Of a DNA stretch of 64,000 nucleotides, positions 1-8,580 are shown piece after piece. Positions within the stretch are counted from its first letter, which is position 1. Every line of letters starts with the position of its first letter. Under the pieces are notes generated by a model. That model saw only the letters and a list, made by a program, of their open reading frames with translations. It was not told where the DNA came from and ran no database searches. Made by a program: the position numbers and the translations under genes. Origin of the DNA: Bacteroidota bacterium (GTDB lineage Bacteria; Bacteroidota; Bacteroidia; Chitinophagales; Chitinophagaceae); assembly GCA_018268105.1 (NCBI GenBank), contig JAFDXG010000007.1, positions 1-64,000 of the forward strand, read 5' to 3'.

Positions 1-20
1 ACAGCCCCGGTTTTCTGCTA

Positions 21-1391
21 TCAGATAATCTCCAGGTAGCGTTTCAGTTCCCAATCGGTTACTACTTTAGAAAATTGCCTCCACTCCCATTCGCGGGTAC
101 CGGTAAAATGGGATACAAAAGATTCGCCAAAAAGCTCTTTAGCCAGATCTGAATTTTTCATAGCCTGTGTTGCCTGCCACAAGTTAGCAGGAAGTACCCC
201 GTTAGATGTATTCGCATAGCCATTGCCGACAGTGGCGGTTACATCCAGTTTAAGTTTTTTCCTTACACCATATAGTCCGGATGCCAGGCAGGCGGCGATG
301 GCAAGATATGGATTGGAATCCGAGCCTACTACCCTGGTTTCCAATCGTGCAGATTTTTCTCCCCCAGGCAATGCACGCAATGCAGTTGTCCTGTTATCTA
401 CCGCCCAGGTAAGCGTAGTAGGCGCCCATGCACCTTCTACCAGGCGTTTATAACTGTTAACTGTAGGTGCAAACATGGGTAATATATAGGGCAGACAATA
501 TAACTGGCCTGCAATATAATTTTCCATCAATGCACTTATATTGTTTTTCTTTTTTTTGTCGTAAAAAAGATTTTGCTTCCCGTCACCAGACCAAAGGCTC
601 TGGTGTACATGGCCACTGCAGCCTGGAAGGTTTTCATTAAACTTTGCCATAAAAGTGGGCAAAACGCCATGACGGTGACCTATTTCTTTCACACTGCTTT
701 TAAACAGCACTGCCCTGTCGGCGGCTTCAAGTGCTCCGGAATACATAATAGCAGCTTCGTAAACTCCCGGGCCGGTTTCTGTGTGTATTCCCTCCAGTGG
801 AATGTCAAATTTTTTCAACAGGTCAAACAGGTCGTTGAAAAAAGCACTTCGCTGAGAAGCCCTCAATACAGAATAACCAAACATACCATGGGTCATAGGC
901 TTTAAATCACGAAACTTCCCGGTATATAATTCATCAGCATTATCTACCAGGTTGAACCATTCAAACTCCTGTGAACAAAATGCCTGAAAACCTGCATCAT
1001 TTATGTTCTTTACCACTTTTTTTAAAAGAACGCGAGGACATATTTGCATCGCATTACTGCCCGCTTTATCAAAGTCGGCCAGGAAAAAAGGAATATCATT
1101 GTCCCAGGGTATTTGCCGGTAAGTTTGAATATCAATAATGGCCGTGGCATCAGGATAGCCGGTGTGCCAGCCGGTAATTTCTGCATTATCATACGCTACA
1201 TCTCCGGCATCCCAGCCAAACACTACATCACAAAAGCCAAAACCGCTTTCAGCTATGGATTTGAATTTGTCGAAGCTGATTACCTTTCCACGCAATACGC
1301 CATCAATATCTGTTATGGCAAGCTTTATTTTCTGAATATTCTGTTCCGTTAGTTTTTTAATAAGTGCTGCAGGTTTTAAAGCCATAGCCAT
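21..1391 (-). CDS. Glutamine synthetase family protein (gamma-glutamyl ligase)
   Basis: A 456-residue member of the type I glutamine synthetase fold, with an N-terminal beta-grasp part (about 15-105) and a C-terminal ATP-grasp-like catalytic part. Visible family motifs are the HTETGPGVYE glutamate/metal loop, the NENLPGCSGHVHQSL block that carries ammonia/ATP residues, the DNRTTALR arginine loop and ETRVVGSDSNPYL. Length and the divergent GCSGHVH loop resemble the PuuA/GlnT-like branch, so the acceptor may be an amine or amino acid instead of ammonia; the sequence alone does not decide. The start ATG is 22 bases after a predicted promoter start. An in-frame second ATG lies two codons later. 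Confidence 0.88.
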   Translation of the reverse strand: MAMALKPAALIKKLTEQNIQKIKLAITDIDGVLRGKVISFDKFKSIAESGFGFCDVVFGWDAGDVAYDNAEITGWHTGYPDATAIIDIQTYRQIPWDNDIPFFLADFDKAGSNAMQICPRVLLKKVVKNINDAGFQAFCSQEFEWFNLVDNADELYTGKFRDLKPMTHGMFGYSVLRASQRSAFFNDLFDLLKKFDIPLEGIHTETGPGVYEAAIMYSGALEAADRAVLFKSSVKEIGHRHGVLPTFMAKFNENLPGCSGHVHQSLWSGDGKQNLFYDKKKKNNISALMENYIAGQLYCLPYILPMFAPTVNSYKRLVEGAWAPTTLTWAVDNRTTALRALPGGEKSARLETRVVGSDSNPYLAIAACLASGLYGVRKKLKLDVTATVGNGYANTSNGVLPANLWQATQAMKNSDLAKELFGESFVSHFTGTREWEWRQFSKVVTDWELKRYLEII

Positions 1392-1705
1392 AGTCTTTAT
1401 TTTTTACAAAAATTGAAGTCAAAAATATCCTGCGGTCAGGACCAGTAAATAAATAAGGATAAAACTCAGGTTTAGGGTTGTCATTGAGCCCCGCGAAATT
1501 ATATTAATTACCAAAATAATAATAGGAAATAGAGAAAAAAGGTATAAAAAGCTACTGCAATATTTTAAGGAACTTTTTGTCGGCAACTGATGGACAATCA
1601 TATTAAAAATAAATTTAGTAAAATACAGAAAGAAAAAGATATTCTCAACTGTGTATGTTAGGTTAGGTGGTGGAAATCTGAACTGATTTGGTTATCTTGT
1701 TTTTT
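1392..1705. other. Divergent intergenic region
   Basis: About 310 AT-rich bases separate the divergently transcribed glutamine synthetase and lamin-tail genes. A 60-codon minus-strand frame (1419-1601) rich in Ile and Leu crosses it, but it overlaps the predicted promoter and has no recognisable features. I see no RNA gene or repeat here. Confidence 0.5.
1420..1427 (-). promoter_or_regulatory. Predicted -7 element of the glutamine synthetase gene
   Basis: On the minus strand this reads TATTTTTG, an exact match to the Bacteroidota -7 consensus TAnnTTTG. It ends 28 bases before the ATG. No TTG -33 box is seen at the usual 19-base spacing, so this is a motif match only. Confidence 0.4.
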
Positions 1706-3421
1706 ATGAAAAACACCGTAACTGTTATTTGCCTGCTTTTCAGTATTTCATTTGTATGTGCGCAATCTCCGCAACGCTATGATGTGGTTATTAATGAAAT
1801 CATGGCAAACCCCTCTCCATCACAAGGGTTGCCTGGGGTAAAGTATATAGAACTTTGCAATACGTCTTCTCATTCATTAAATCTTAACGGATGGAGGCTC
1901 ACTGACGGCAAAAACTCCGCAGTTATTAAGCATGATTTTTTGCTGGAACCTGACAGTTTAGTCGTTATTGGAACATCGGCGGCTATAACAGCTCTCCTGA
2001 ATTATGGCCAAACGATTGCAGTAACTAATTTCCCCACGCTTCGGATAAACGGAGATATCATTATGCTGTATTCCGCAGAACATGTGCTCATCCATGCGGT
2101 GCAATACAACAAAAGCTGGTATTCAAATGAAGTGAAAGCAGATGGTGGATGGTCGCTTGAAATGATGGATACAAAAAATCCGTGTACCGGTGCAAGCAAT
2201 TGGAAGGCAAGCCTTAACATTAATGGTGGTACTCCGGGCATGCGTAATTCTGTTGCAACAGTCAATACTGATAGTACATCACCAAAATTGTTGTATGCCT
2301 ATTCACCTGATGAGTCACATATCACGCTTGTCTTTAATGAACCACTGGATAGCAGCGGCGCTGCGGATTATAGTAAGTTTACTGTGAATGGGGGTATAGG
2401 ACAGCCCGTCGCAGCAAATGCTGAGCCGCCATTTTTTGATAGAGTGACAGTTACACTCAGCCGGAAACAACAACAGAATAAAATATATGAGATTTCTGTA
2501 AAAAATATTACAGACTGCAGCGGGAACTCCATAGAGCCGTTATCAGCAAAAACAGCACTTGAGGTTTTACCCCGAAAGAATGAAATAGTTATTAACGAGG
2601 TATTGTTTAATGCGCCAGATGAAGGCGCAGAGTATATAGAGCTGTATAATCGCAGCAACCATACAATAAATTGCAAAGACCTTATCGTTGCCACACGTAA
2701 TACTTCGGGAGGATTGGGAACAATGAAACCTCTCACCACTGAAAATCTGCTACTTTTCCCGGGAGAGTTCAAAGTTTTGTCCGCCGATATTGCAGCCGTT
2801 AAAAGAAAATTTATCAGTATCCATCCCGATACCTTTCTTGAAATACCGGGTATGCCGGTATTGCCCAATACAGGAGGCACTATTGTCATATCAAACCGGC
2901 AGGGAGAAATAGTTGATGAGCTTAGTTACAACGAAAGCTGGCATTTACCGCTAATCGGCAACACTAAAGGAGTGGCGCTTGAAAGGGTGAATATTGATGC
3001 CGCAACTCAGGACCAGCACAACTGGCAATCTGCTGCTGCCAGTGTAGGATACGGAACTCCGGGATATCAAAATTCGCAGTACAGAACAGACCTGCAGGTG
3101 CAGGGTGATATAATAGTTGACTCCGGCATTTTTTCACCGGATAATGACGGACACGATGATTATTTGCTTATCTGTTACCGGTTCCCGGAGACTGGTAATG
3201 TGTGTAACATTACGATATATGATGCATCAGGAAGAGCCGTTCGGCATCTTGTAAGAAATGGAATTTGCGGTACCCAGGGATTTTATAAGTGGGATGGGCT
3301 TGATGAGAACAACCGCCCGCTTCATATGGGTATCTACATAGTACTCACAGAGGTATTTAATCTGCATGGGAAAACGAAGCAATATAAGAAAACAGTAACT
3401 CTGGCTAAGCGGTTGAATTAA
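1706..3421 (+). CDS. Lamin-tail domain surface protein
   Basis: A secreted protein of about 571 residues. The ATG at 1706 is preferred over an upstream in-frame TTG because it opens a clean signal peptide ending near CAQS. Two lamin-tail (LTD) domains are visible: VVINEIMANPSP...YIELCN near the N-terminus and EIVINEVLFNAPDEGAEYIELYN around 300. Each ends in a W...GTPG signature. Between them is an Ig-like beta domain (about 195-285). The C-terminus (SPDNDGHDDYL...YDASGRAVRHL...KWDGLDENNRPL) resembles the FlgD/CHU_C-like tail found on exported proteins in this phylum. The likely role is a structural or adhesive surface protein. No catalytic motif is seen. Confidence 0.82.
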   Translation: MKNTVTVICLLFSISFVCAQSPQRYDVVINEIMANPSPSQGLPGVKYIELCNTSSHSLNLNGWRLTDGKNSAVIKHDFLLEPDSLVVIGTSAAITALLNYGQTIAVTNFPTLRINGDIIMLYSAEHVLIHAVQYNKSWYSNEVKADGGWSLEMMDTKNPCTGASNWKASLNINGGTPGMRNSVATVNTDSTSPKLLYAYSPDESHITLVFNEPLDSSGAADYSKFTVNGGIGQPVAANAEPPFFDRVTVTLSRKQQQNKIYEISVKNITDCSGNSIEPLSAKTALEVLPRKNEIVINEVLFNAPDEGAEYIELYNRSNHTINCKDLIVATRNTSGGLGTMKPLTTENLLLFPGEFKVLSADIAAVKRKFISIHPDTFLEIPGMPVLPNTGGTIVISNRQGEIVDELSYNESWHLPLIGNTKGVALERVNIDAATQDQHNWQSAAASVGYGTPGYQNSQYRTDLQVQGDIIVDSGIFSPDNDGHDDYLLICYRFPETGNVCNITIYDASGRAVRHLVRNGICGTQGFYKWDGLDENNRPLHMGIYIVLTEVFNLHGKTKQYKKTVTLAKRLN

Positions 3422-3447
3422 TACTATTGCTTTTTTAACCATGAGAA

Positions 3448-3475
3448 GTGAAACTTTATTACTGTTTCACCTTTT
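3448..3475 (+). terminator. Probable terminator after the lamin-tail gene
   Basis: GTGAAAC (3448-3454) pairs with GTTTCAC (3464-3470) around a 9-base loop and is followed by CTTTT. It lies 26 bases past the stop codon of the lamin-tail gene. The stem is only 7 bp and AT-rich, so strength is uncertain. Confidence 0.45.
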
Positions 3476-3506
3476 ACATCACAACTTTCAGGAGGCTAAG
3501 CCTCTC

Positions 3507-3806
3507 TCAGTATCGCTCTGCCTGCCTCGCTTCAACCTCATATTTATTATTGTAATATCCTTTGCGCATAGTTTCGATAGTATATTTTAATATGAAACTG
3601 AAATAGCCATATCGCCTAAACTGTTCTACATGTTTCATCTCGTGTTTCACCCACTTTTCATCGAGAAGAAACTGGGCTTTTGTAGCGTTGTGCAATAAGA
3701 TGGTCTTACCCAGAGTAAACGCCACATTGTCCACTCCGAGGCACCAGGCAGCAAGACGGGCCCTCCACGATCTTTCTTTTATTTTAATATCTTTTAATTC
3801 CGTCAT
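3507..3806 (-). CDS. Small HExxH-motif protein, putative metallopeptidase-like
   Basis: A 99-residue soluble protein without signal peptide or membrane segment. It carries HEMKH at 55-59, the HExxH zinc-binding signature, and a downstream YEVEARQAE segment (about 89-97) that could supply the third glutamate ligand, as in gluzincin-type or DUF4157-like proteins. It lies 4 bases downstream of the peroxiredoxin gene on the same strand, so the two are probably co-transcribed. Proteolytic activity is inferred from the motif only, and the protein is small for a complete peptidase. Confidence 0.7.
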   Translation of the reverse strand: MTELKDIKIKERSWRARLAAWCLGVDNVAFTLGKTILLHNATKAQFLLDEKWVKHEMKHVEQFRRYGYFSFILKYTIETMRKGYYNNKYEVEARQAERY

Positions 3807-3810
3807 CCGC

Positions 3811-4278
3811 TTACATCGTTTCCCATGCTTTTACAATTTCCTCAGCATGTTGTTTATTCCTGGGGCGGAGAAATATTTTTCTGATGATTCCCTTTTCATC
3901 TATTACAAAAGTAGTGCGATGCAGCCCCATATATTTTCTGCCATAGAGCTGTTTTTCACCCCATACTCCAAATTTTTCAATTATCGTATGATCAGGGTCG
4001 GCAATAAGAGTGAAAGGCAACCTGTATTTTATTTCGAATTTTTTGTGTTTAGCCACTTCATCAGGACTTACCCCTATCACTTCAAACCCCTTTTTTTTCA
4101 ATAGAGAAAAATTATCCCGAAGGTTACAAGCCTGCACGGTACAGGTAGGGGTATCATCTTCAGGGTAGAAATATAAGACTACTTTTTTCCCTTTATAATT
4201 ACTCAGAGAAACTTTATTGTTCTCCTGATCTTTCCCTGTGAACAATGGAGCTTTATCTCCTTCTTTTAATGAAATCAT
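3811..4278 (-). CDS. bcp: Thioredoxin-dependent peroxiredoxin, BCP/PrxQ type
   Basis: A 155-residue peroxiredoxin that reduces hydrogen peroxide and alkyl hydroperoxides at the expense of thioredoxin. The peroxidatic cysteine is C46 in YPEDDTPTCTVQAC and the resolving cysteine is C51, the TxxC...C spacing of the PrxQ class. The remaining Trx fold (VSPDEVAKHKKF, FTLIADPDH, GLHRTTFVID) is intact. The ATG at 4278 is chosen because it gives the family N-terminus (MISLKEGDKAP); an in-frame TTG 51 bases upstream would abut the preceding gene. It follows the M23 peptidase gene on the same strand and is likely co-transcribed with it and with the small HExxH gene. Confidence 0.95.
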   Translation of the reverse strand: MISLKEGDKAPLFTGKDQENNKVSLSNYKGKKVVLYFYPEDDTPTCTVQACNLRDNFSLLKKKGFEVIGVSPDEVAKHKKFEIKYRLPFTLIADPDHTIIEKFGVWGEKQLYGRKYMGLHRTTFVIDEKGIIRKIFLRPRNKQHAEEIVKAWETM

Positions 4279-4329
4279 GTCTGTACGAAATAGGATGAAT
4301 TTTTTAACTGCCCGATTTGCCGTTTTCAA

Positions 4330-6039
4330 TTACCGTGTAAAGGTAAATACTCTTGTGGCTAAATTGCCGGCTTCGTCCGATACGGATATCTTCAACTCAT
4401 GTGCGCCTGGGGCGCAATGTTCATCAAAACTGTAAATGAAATTTTTTCCTTTATTATTAGAAAAGCAGAGCCATTTACCATCCAGTTCAGCTCTGAATCC
4501 TTTGAACTCGTCAAAATTATCCCTGACGGCAATAACAATGTGTGTAGCCTTACTCAAATCGGATGATTCTTTGAATCCTACTGGAATGATTTCGGGTGGA
4601 GTTTCATCAAGCACCAGTTGAAAACTGCCAAATTCCCTGAATTTTGATACCGCAAATTCTCCCTGCCATTCCGGTTTCACAACTTCTTTTTTACTTCCGG
4701 CAAATCGCTGAATCACCAAACGGCTTTTTTCCTGAGGCGTAAGGGCTCTTACCGGTTTTATCCGCACCACCAGCCCTTCCTGCACAGGAATATAGGCAGC
4801 GCCAATATTATGAATAGCTGACACTACCAACGGGTTGTCCGACACCTGCCTGCTATACCGGATACGAACAGAATCGTACAACCCTTTTTCGCCAACATAG
4901 TATTCACAATCTTCACTGCCTTCGCCCACATTCACCATAAAAGGATAAAACATTTTACCCGATGCAATATCAGGTGTGCCAGCCTGGGGAACAAACTTTA
5001 CAGCAAACTTCAATACAGAGGTATTTCCATAAGCATCTTTTGATTCAATCCGGATATTATGTACCAGTTTGTCGGAAAGATTAACTACCCCACTGCTTTT
5101 TACTTTGGTATAAATGCTGTTCACATAGCCGGGAAGTTCAGAAAGATGCTGTAAATAAGGTCCATTACCGGCTTTGGTTTTATAATCAATATGAGCATTG
5201 ATATATCGGGTATAAACGTAACTGATCTCTTTCATATCAAACCTTGCCATTTCAATATTATTATCGTACACAATACCTTCATAGATACCGTTTTGATTAG
5301 CAGACCCTGACTGGCTGTCATAGCTGGTAATGGCAAAACTGACATTGTCGCTATGCACTACTATTAAAGGTGATGAAACAATATAGTCTTTGGCTGTTTT
5401 TTTTACCGGAATAATTATAGGGGTTTGTTCGTAAGTACTCTTATTTCGATCGTAAATGGCTAACCGTAAGATGGCAGGGGCGGAATTATCGGTAATCCTC
5501 ATTCCAAACAATAAGGGGTTGATGTTGGTGTCGGTAGCTGTATTTCTGATTTCAAAATGCAGATGAGGCCCCTGGGAGCCGCCCGTATTGCCACTGTATG
5601 CAACAATATCACCTTTTTTTACAGGAAAAAGCCAGGCAGGTATATCAAGATAAATATTCCAGGACTCCTGTTTATACTGCTGTTCTTTTACATACGCTTC
5701 AAGAGCCGGGAAAAAGCCGTTAAGATGGGCATATAAGGTGGTATAGCCATTGGGGTGATTAATGTAAACGGCCCTGCCAAATCCGAAAGGTTCTATTTTT
5801 ATCCTTGCCACATATCCATCAGCAGCAGCGTGTACCGGTAGATTCTCTTTTTGATTAGTCTTAAAATCGAGTCCCATATGGTAATGGTTGGGACGAAGCT
5901 CGCCAAAATTACCCGCAAGACTTACAGGAATATCGAGTGGATTACGAAAATACCCCTGTGGATATTTTCTGTCCCTTAATTGTTGAGAAAAAACAGGAGA
6001 TATATTGATGCTAAGAAAAAGAAATATAATGTACCTCAT
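4330..6039 (-). CDS. M23 family metallopeptidase, secreted, with C-terminal Ig-like region
   Basis: A 569-residue exported protein with a signal peptide ending near VFSQQ. The LytM/M23 domain occupies about 40-170, with zinc ligands H54 and D58 in HYHMGLDF and H161 in GPHLHFE. M23 enzymes cut peptide bridges in peptidoglycan. The C-terminal 390 residues hold no catalytic motif and look like beta-sandwich modules, for example VLDETPPEIIPVGFKESSDLS and KISVSDEAGNLA near the end. It is the first gene of a same-strand run with bcp. Confidence 0.88.
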   Translation of the reverse strand: MRYIIFLFLSINISPVFSQQLRDRKYPQGYFRNPLDIPVSLAGNFGELRPNHYHMGLDFKTNQKENLPVHAAADGYVARIKIEPFGFGRAVYINHPNGYTTLYAHLNGFFPALEAYVKEQQYKQESWNIYLDIPAWLFPVKKGDIVAYSGNTGGSQGPHLHFEIRNTATDTNINPLLFGMRITDNSAPAILRLAIYDRNKSTYEQTPIIIPVKKTAKDYIVSSPLIVVHSDNVSFAITSYDSQSGSANQNGIYEGIVYDNNIEMARFDMKEISYVYTRYINAHIDYKTKAGNGPYLQHLSELPGYVNSIYTKVKSSGVVNLSDKLVHNIRIESKDAYGNTSVLKFAVKFVPQAGTPDIASGKMFYPFMVNVGEGSEDCEYYVGEKGLYDSVRIRYSRQVSDNPLVVSAIHNIGAAYIPVQEGLVVRIKPVRALTPQEKSRLVIQRFAGSKKEVVKPEWQGEFAVSKFREFGSFQLVLDETPPEIIPVGFKESSDLSKATHIVIAVRDNFDEFKGFRAELDGKWLCFSNNKGKNFIYSFDEHCAPGAHELKISVSDEAGNLATRVFTFTR

Positions 6040-6453
6040 TAATAAAATTCATAGTAAATGTGAGGTAACAAAATTACCTACGATTGATTTAACAATAAAA
6101 TGATTTTGAGTTTAGCATTTTTTTTGGAACTCTGGCACTCTCTTTGAGAAATATATACAGATACTAACTCTGCAGAAAGCAAATTTTGGTTAACCTGCCA
6201 CATGAATATTGCACTATTTTTTTGAGAGTATTTGTAAAAACGATTCCAATAATCTTAGATACCGGAAGGGAATAAGTAAAACTATACCCACTTTGTGGTA
6301 TAGAATCTGTGTATTTTGTTTGACCTATGGTAAGAAACTTTAAAATGCTGAATTTGGAGGATAGACAACATAATATTTTCAAACTATAATACAGCGTTTT
6401 TCGTCTATATATTGTCTACTATATGTATTGTTGAACCTATAAATTGTAATGTT
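6040..6453. other. Intergenic region, nothing recognised
   Basis: An AT-rich stretch between the divergent M23 gene and a small plus-strand gene. A 72-codon minus-strand frame at 6164-6382 has no start context or family resemblance and is treated as chance. I see no RNA fold or repeat. Confidence 0.45.
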
Positions 6454-6651
6454 ATGAAAGGGATGAAAAGAAAAATTGCATTGGCTTTAGCCATTATGAC
6501 CGGAACTATTATCGGCGCTTTTCGCGGAGAGGTTGTGAAACAGAGATATATTGCCAAGATAAAGAACCGATACGAAGATCATAAACGGGTCCAACAACAA
6601 GATGAGATAATGCTTGATGAATTTGAACTGTCTGCATTTCACAGCAGTTAA
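6454..6651 (+). CDS. Small single-pass membrane protein, hypothetical
   Basis: A 65-residue protein of unknown function. The ATG at 6454 opens a short basic head (MKGMKRK), one hydrophobic segment (IALALAIMTGTIIGAF), then a charged tail rich in K, R, D and E that ends in an acidic MLDEFELSAF stretch. The gene is closed by a strong hairpin terminator 24 bases after the stop codon, which supports a real transcription unit. The orientation suggests an N-terminal anchor with a soluble tail. Confidence 0.6.
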   Translation: MKGMKRKIALALAIMTGTIIGAFRGEVVKQRYIAKIKNRYEDHKRVQQQDEIMLDEFELSAFHSS

Positions 6652-6675
6652 ATTTTTTTGTGATGGTATTGAAAA

Positions 6676-6705
6676 GGCAGCGGCTATTTACCGCTGCCTT
6701 TTTTT
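6676..6705 (+). terminator. Rho-independent terminator
   Basis: GGCAGCGG (6676-6683) and CCGCTGCC (6691-6698) form a perfect 8-bp GC-rich stem with a 7-base loop, followed by seven T. It serves the small membrane protein gene. Four A on the left flank may let it also stop the convergent DUF6089 transcript, whose stop codon lies inside the T run. Confidence 0.9.
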
Positions 6706-7624
6706 ATCGCCTTTCTCTGCCCAGCGTCAGTCCTATCTTCAGTTCTACACTAAAATAACTGTCTCTTTTATTACTTCTACCTCTTATAGAACCAGGTTGT
6801 GTTTTGTGTGAGTTGTTCAATTCTGCCTGTCTGTCACTCAGCAGTATTGCTAAAGCTGCATTTTCCGGAGAAAGATATTTATTAAACAAGACCGGGTCGG
6901 CATACTGAGTGCTTACATCATCAAGATAATCTGTAGTTGTGATTCTATGCAGTACTTCAAATCTTAAATGGCAGGAAGCTGACAGGTCGTACCTCAACCC
7001 AATACCCACAGGAAACGTTAAGGCTGTCAGGCGGTACTCAGGCCGATCGGGGTATTCGGCAAATCCCTGTCCTTCGGTATGTAATGGTTTTAGAGCAACC
7101 AGGTTACCGTTTAGGTTTGCCTGTGGGTTAAAATGAAATATACCGATACCCCCGATGAAATAGGGTGAGCATAGCAGTTTTTTTTCACCCGTAATATTTG
7201 ACAGTGCCTGCAGAAAAAACAACTCACCTAATACTGCTGCCTCCATCACCGGGCTTTGAAAGTTGAGATTCCTGTTGTACCTGTGTCTGGCATCAGACTT
7301 GTCATCACGCAATATGGCGTCAGTTGCGGTTACTTTTCCATAAGCGCAGTTTATTTTAAGCCCGAGGGTATAGCGGTATAAAAATCCTGCGCTTAGTGAT
7401 CCACAAAACCTGGTAGCCGACAGGTTAAGGTCTTTCAGAAATCCTTTTCCCTGACCGCTCTGCCCGCCAATATCGGTAAGGGCGTTCATTGCACCGCCGG
7501 ATACATTGATTTCATAAAGAAAGTCTTTGTCGTAGTAGGTATCGTTGTAATAATAATACTGGGAAGAGGCGTATTGCAGCATGCAGCAGCAAAGGCCCGC
7601 AAGGATAGCAGCTTTGGTGTTCAC
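6704..7624 (-). CDS. DUF6089 / PorG-like outer-membrane beta-barrel protein
   Basis: About 306 residues. A GTG at 7624 is preferred as start because it gives a compact signal peptide (MNTKAAILAGLCCCMLQYASSQ); an in-frame TTG nine codons upstream is the alternative. After the signal peptide come tyrosine-rich residues and repeated amphipathic strands ending in charged turns, typical of an 8-strand outer-membrane barrel. The DFLYEINVSGGAMNALTDIGG opening and the FLYRYTLGLKINCAYG strand resemble the DUF6089 family, which includes the PorG component of the type IX secretion system. Whether this copy acts in T9SS is inferred only. Confidence 0.72.
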   Translation of the reverse strand: MNTKAAILAGLCCCMLQYASSQYYYYNDTYYDKDFLYEINVSGGAMNALTDIGGQSGQGKGFLKDLNLSATRFCGSLSAGFLYRYTLGLKINCAYGKVTATDAILRDDKSDARHRYNRNLNFQSPVMEAAVLGELFFLQALSNITGEKKLLCSPYFIGGIGIFHFNPQANLNGNLVALKPLHTEGQGFAEYPDRPEYRLTALTFPVGIGLRYDLSASCHLRFEVLHRITTTDYLDDVSTQYADPVLFNKYLSPENAALAILLSDRQAELNNSHKTQPGSIRGRSNKRDSYFSVELKIGLTLGRERR

Positions 7625-7793
7625 GGTGAATGTCTTTTGGGTTAACAACAATTAAGATACTGGAAACCAAGTTAAGATATTTGAGGAAAATATGGTAAAG
7701 AAATACTACATAATTTCTATATAAAAAAGACATTCTAATATAACTGAGATGAGGAGCATTTTTAAGTGTAACGGATTTTAAAATAACCTTATC

Positions 7794-8217
7794 TTACACT
7801 AAAGTATAAAACTCATTATATAGGAACATGCCAATATGTCTCTGGTATCCTTTAGCCTTTAATGATATCCTGCTTTTCCAGATATAGATTTTGTATCTGC
7901 CGGGCTTATATTTCCTGATTCCTTTTACTTCTAAAGGGGTTGTCTGCAGTTTTGAGTTGTTGGTATATTTTTTTGAAGTTCTGTTGAAATTCTTTAGGGC
8001 AAAATAAAAGTTATTCGATAAACTATTCTTCCAGCATTATTTCCATCCCATTCTTTTTCAAAAAACCGTAAGTCTATTAATTTTCGGGGGAAGCATTTTT
8101 CAAAAACCATATCGTCTAAAAAACTTCAACATCTTCATTTGAAATAGTTTTTAATATTTTTTCTACTTCAACAATGGCCAGTTGCTTTTGATTTTTTTTA
8201 CTGATATTAATGTGCAT
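7794..8217 (-). pseudogene. Decayed gene of unknown family, two -1 frameshifts
   Basis: Three overlapping minus-strand frames join into one plausible protein of about 140 residues. Frame one runs from ATG 8217 (MHINISKKNQKQLAIVEVEK...NEDVEVF) to a TAG at 8118-8116. Frame two continues from there as LDDMVFEKCFPRKLIDLRF...RIVYRITFILP to a TAA at 7996. Frame three covers NNFYFALKNFNRTSKKY...YKPGRYKIYIWKSRISLKAKGYQ and stops at 7796. Both joins need re-reading of one base, and both sit in or beside homopolymers (AAAAAA at 8118-8123, AAAA at 8001-8004). I do not recognise the family. Sequencing error is an alternative to true decay. Confidence 0.55.
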
Positions 8218-8228
8218 TTAAAGTTTTC

Positions 8229-8580
8229 GTGCAAAAAGAAGACGAGGAGACACATAACAACGAAGATTATAAATCCCTCTATACAGAAAACACCAAATAC
8301 AAAACAAAACACACTCGAACGTCTTTGCGATCCCGCCCTGATGAGGATTTGAATGAAAAGATTGTTACGGGGGGAGAAGTAATCTTTCCTTTGCCAACCG
8401 CAAGGACTGCCTCACTACTTTGGCAATCCCTCTCTCAATTAAGCGTTCTATACGTGGTTCGCAGAGACGCGCAAGGGTGATGCTGATTTTGTAATCTTTG
8501 TGATAATGCAAGATTTCATGTACCCGTATGCACCCGTATCACTATCAACATATTTTCACCCCCAATACTTAAAATCAATC
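8229..8580. other. Non-coding stretch, possible degenerate dispersed repeat
   Basis: A 350-base stretch without a convincing gene. The segment 8325-8440, with GCGATCCCGCCC, GGGGGGAGAAGTAATC, GCCAACCGCAAGGACTGCCTC and GGCAATCCCTCTCTC, has the look of the degenerate rRNA-flank-like or spacer repeats often scattered in Bacteroidota. A GTG-initiated 83-codon frame over it is low in plausibility and is not called. A genome-wide self-comparison is needed to confirm repetition. Confidence 0.3.

Noticed and set aside
1419..1601. 60-codon hydrophobic minus-strand frame upstream of the glutamine synthetase gene
   Set aside because: It overlaps the predicted promoter, is AT-driven in composition and shows no family pattern.
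6164..6382. 72-codon minus-strand frame
   Set aside because: No start context, no homology pattern and no associated terminator.
8229..8480. 83-codon plus-strand frame with GTG start
   Set aside because: Low-complexity composition, repeat-like DNA and no recognisable motif.
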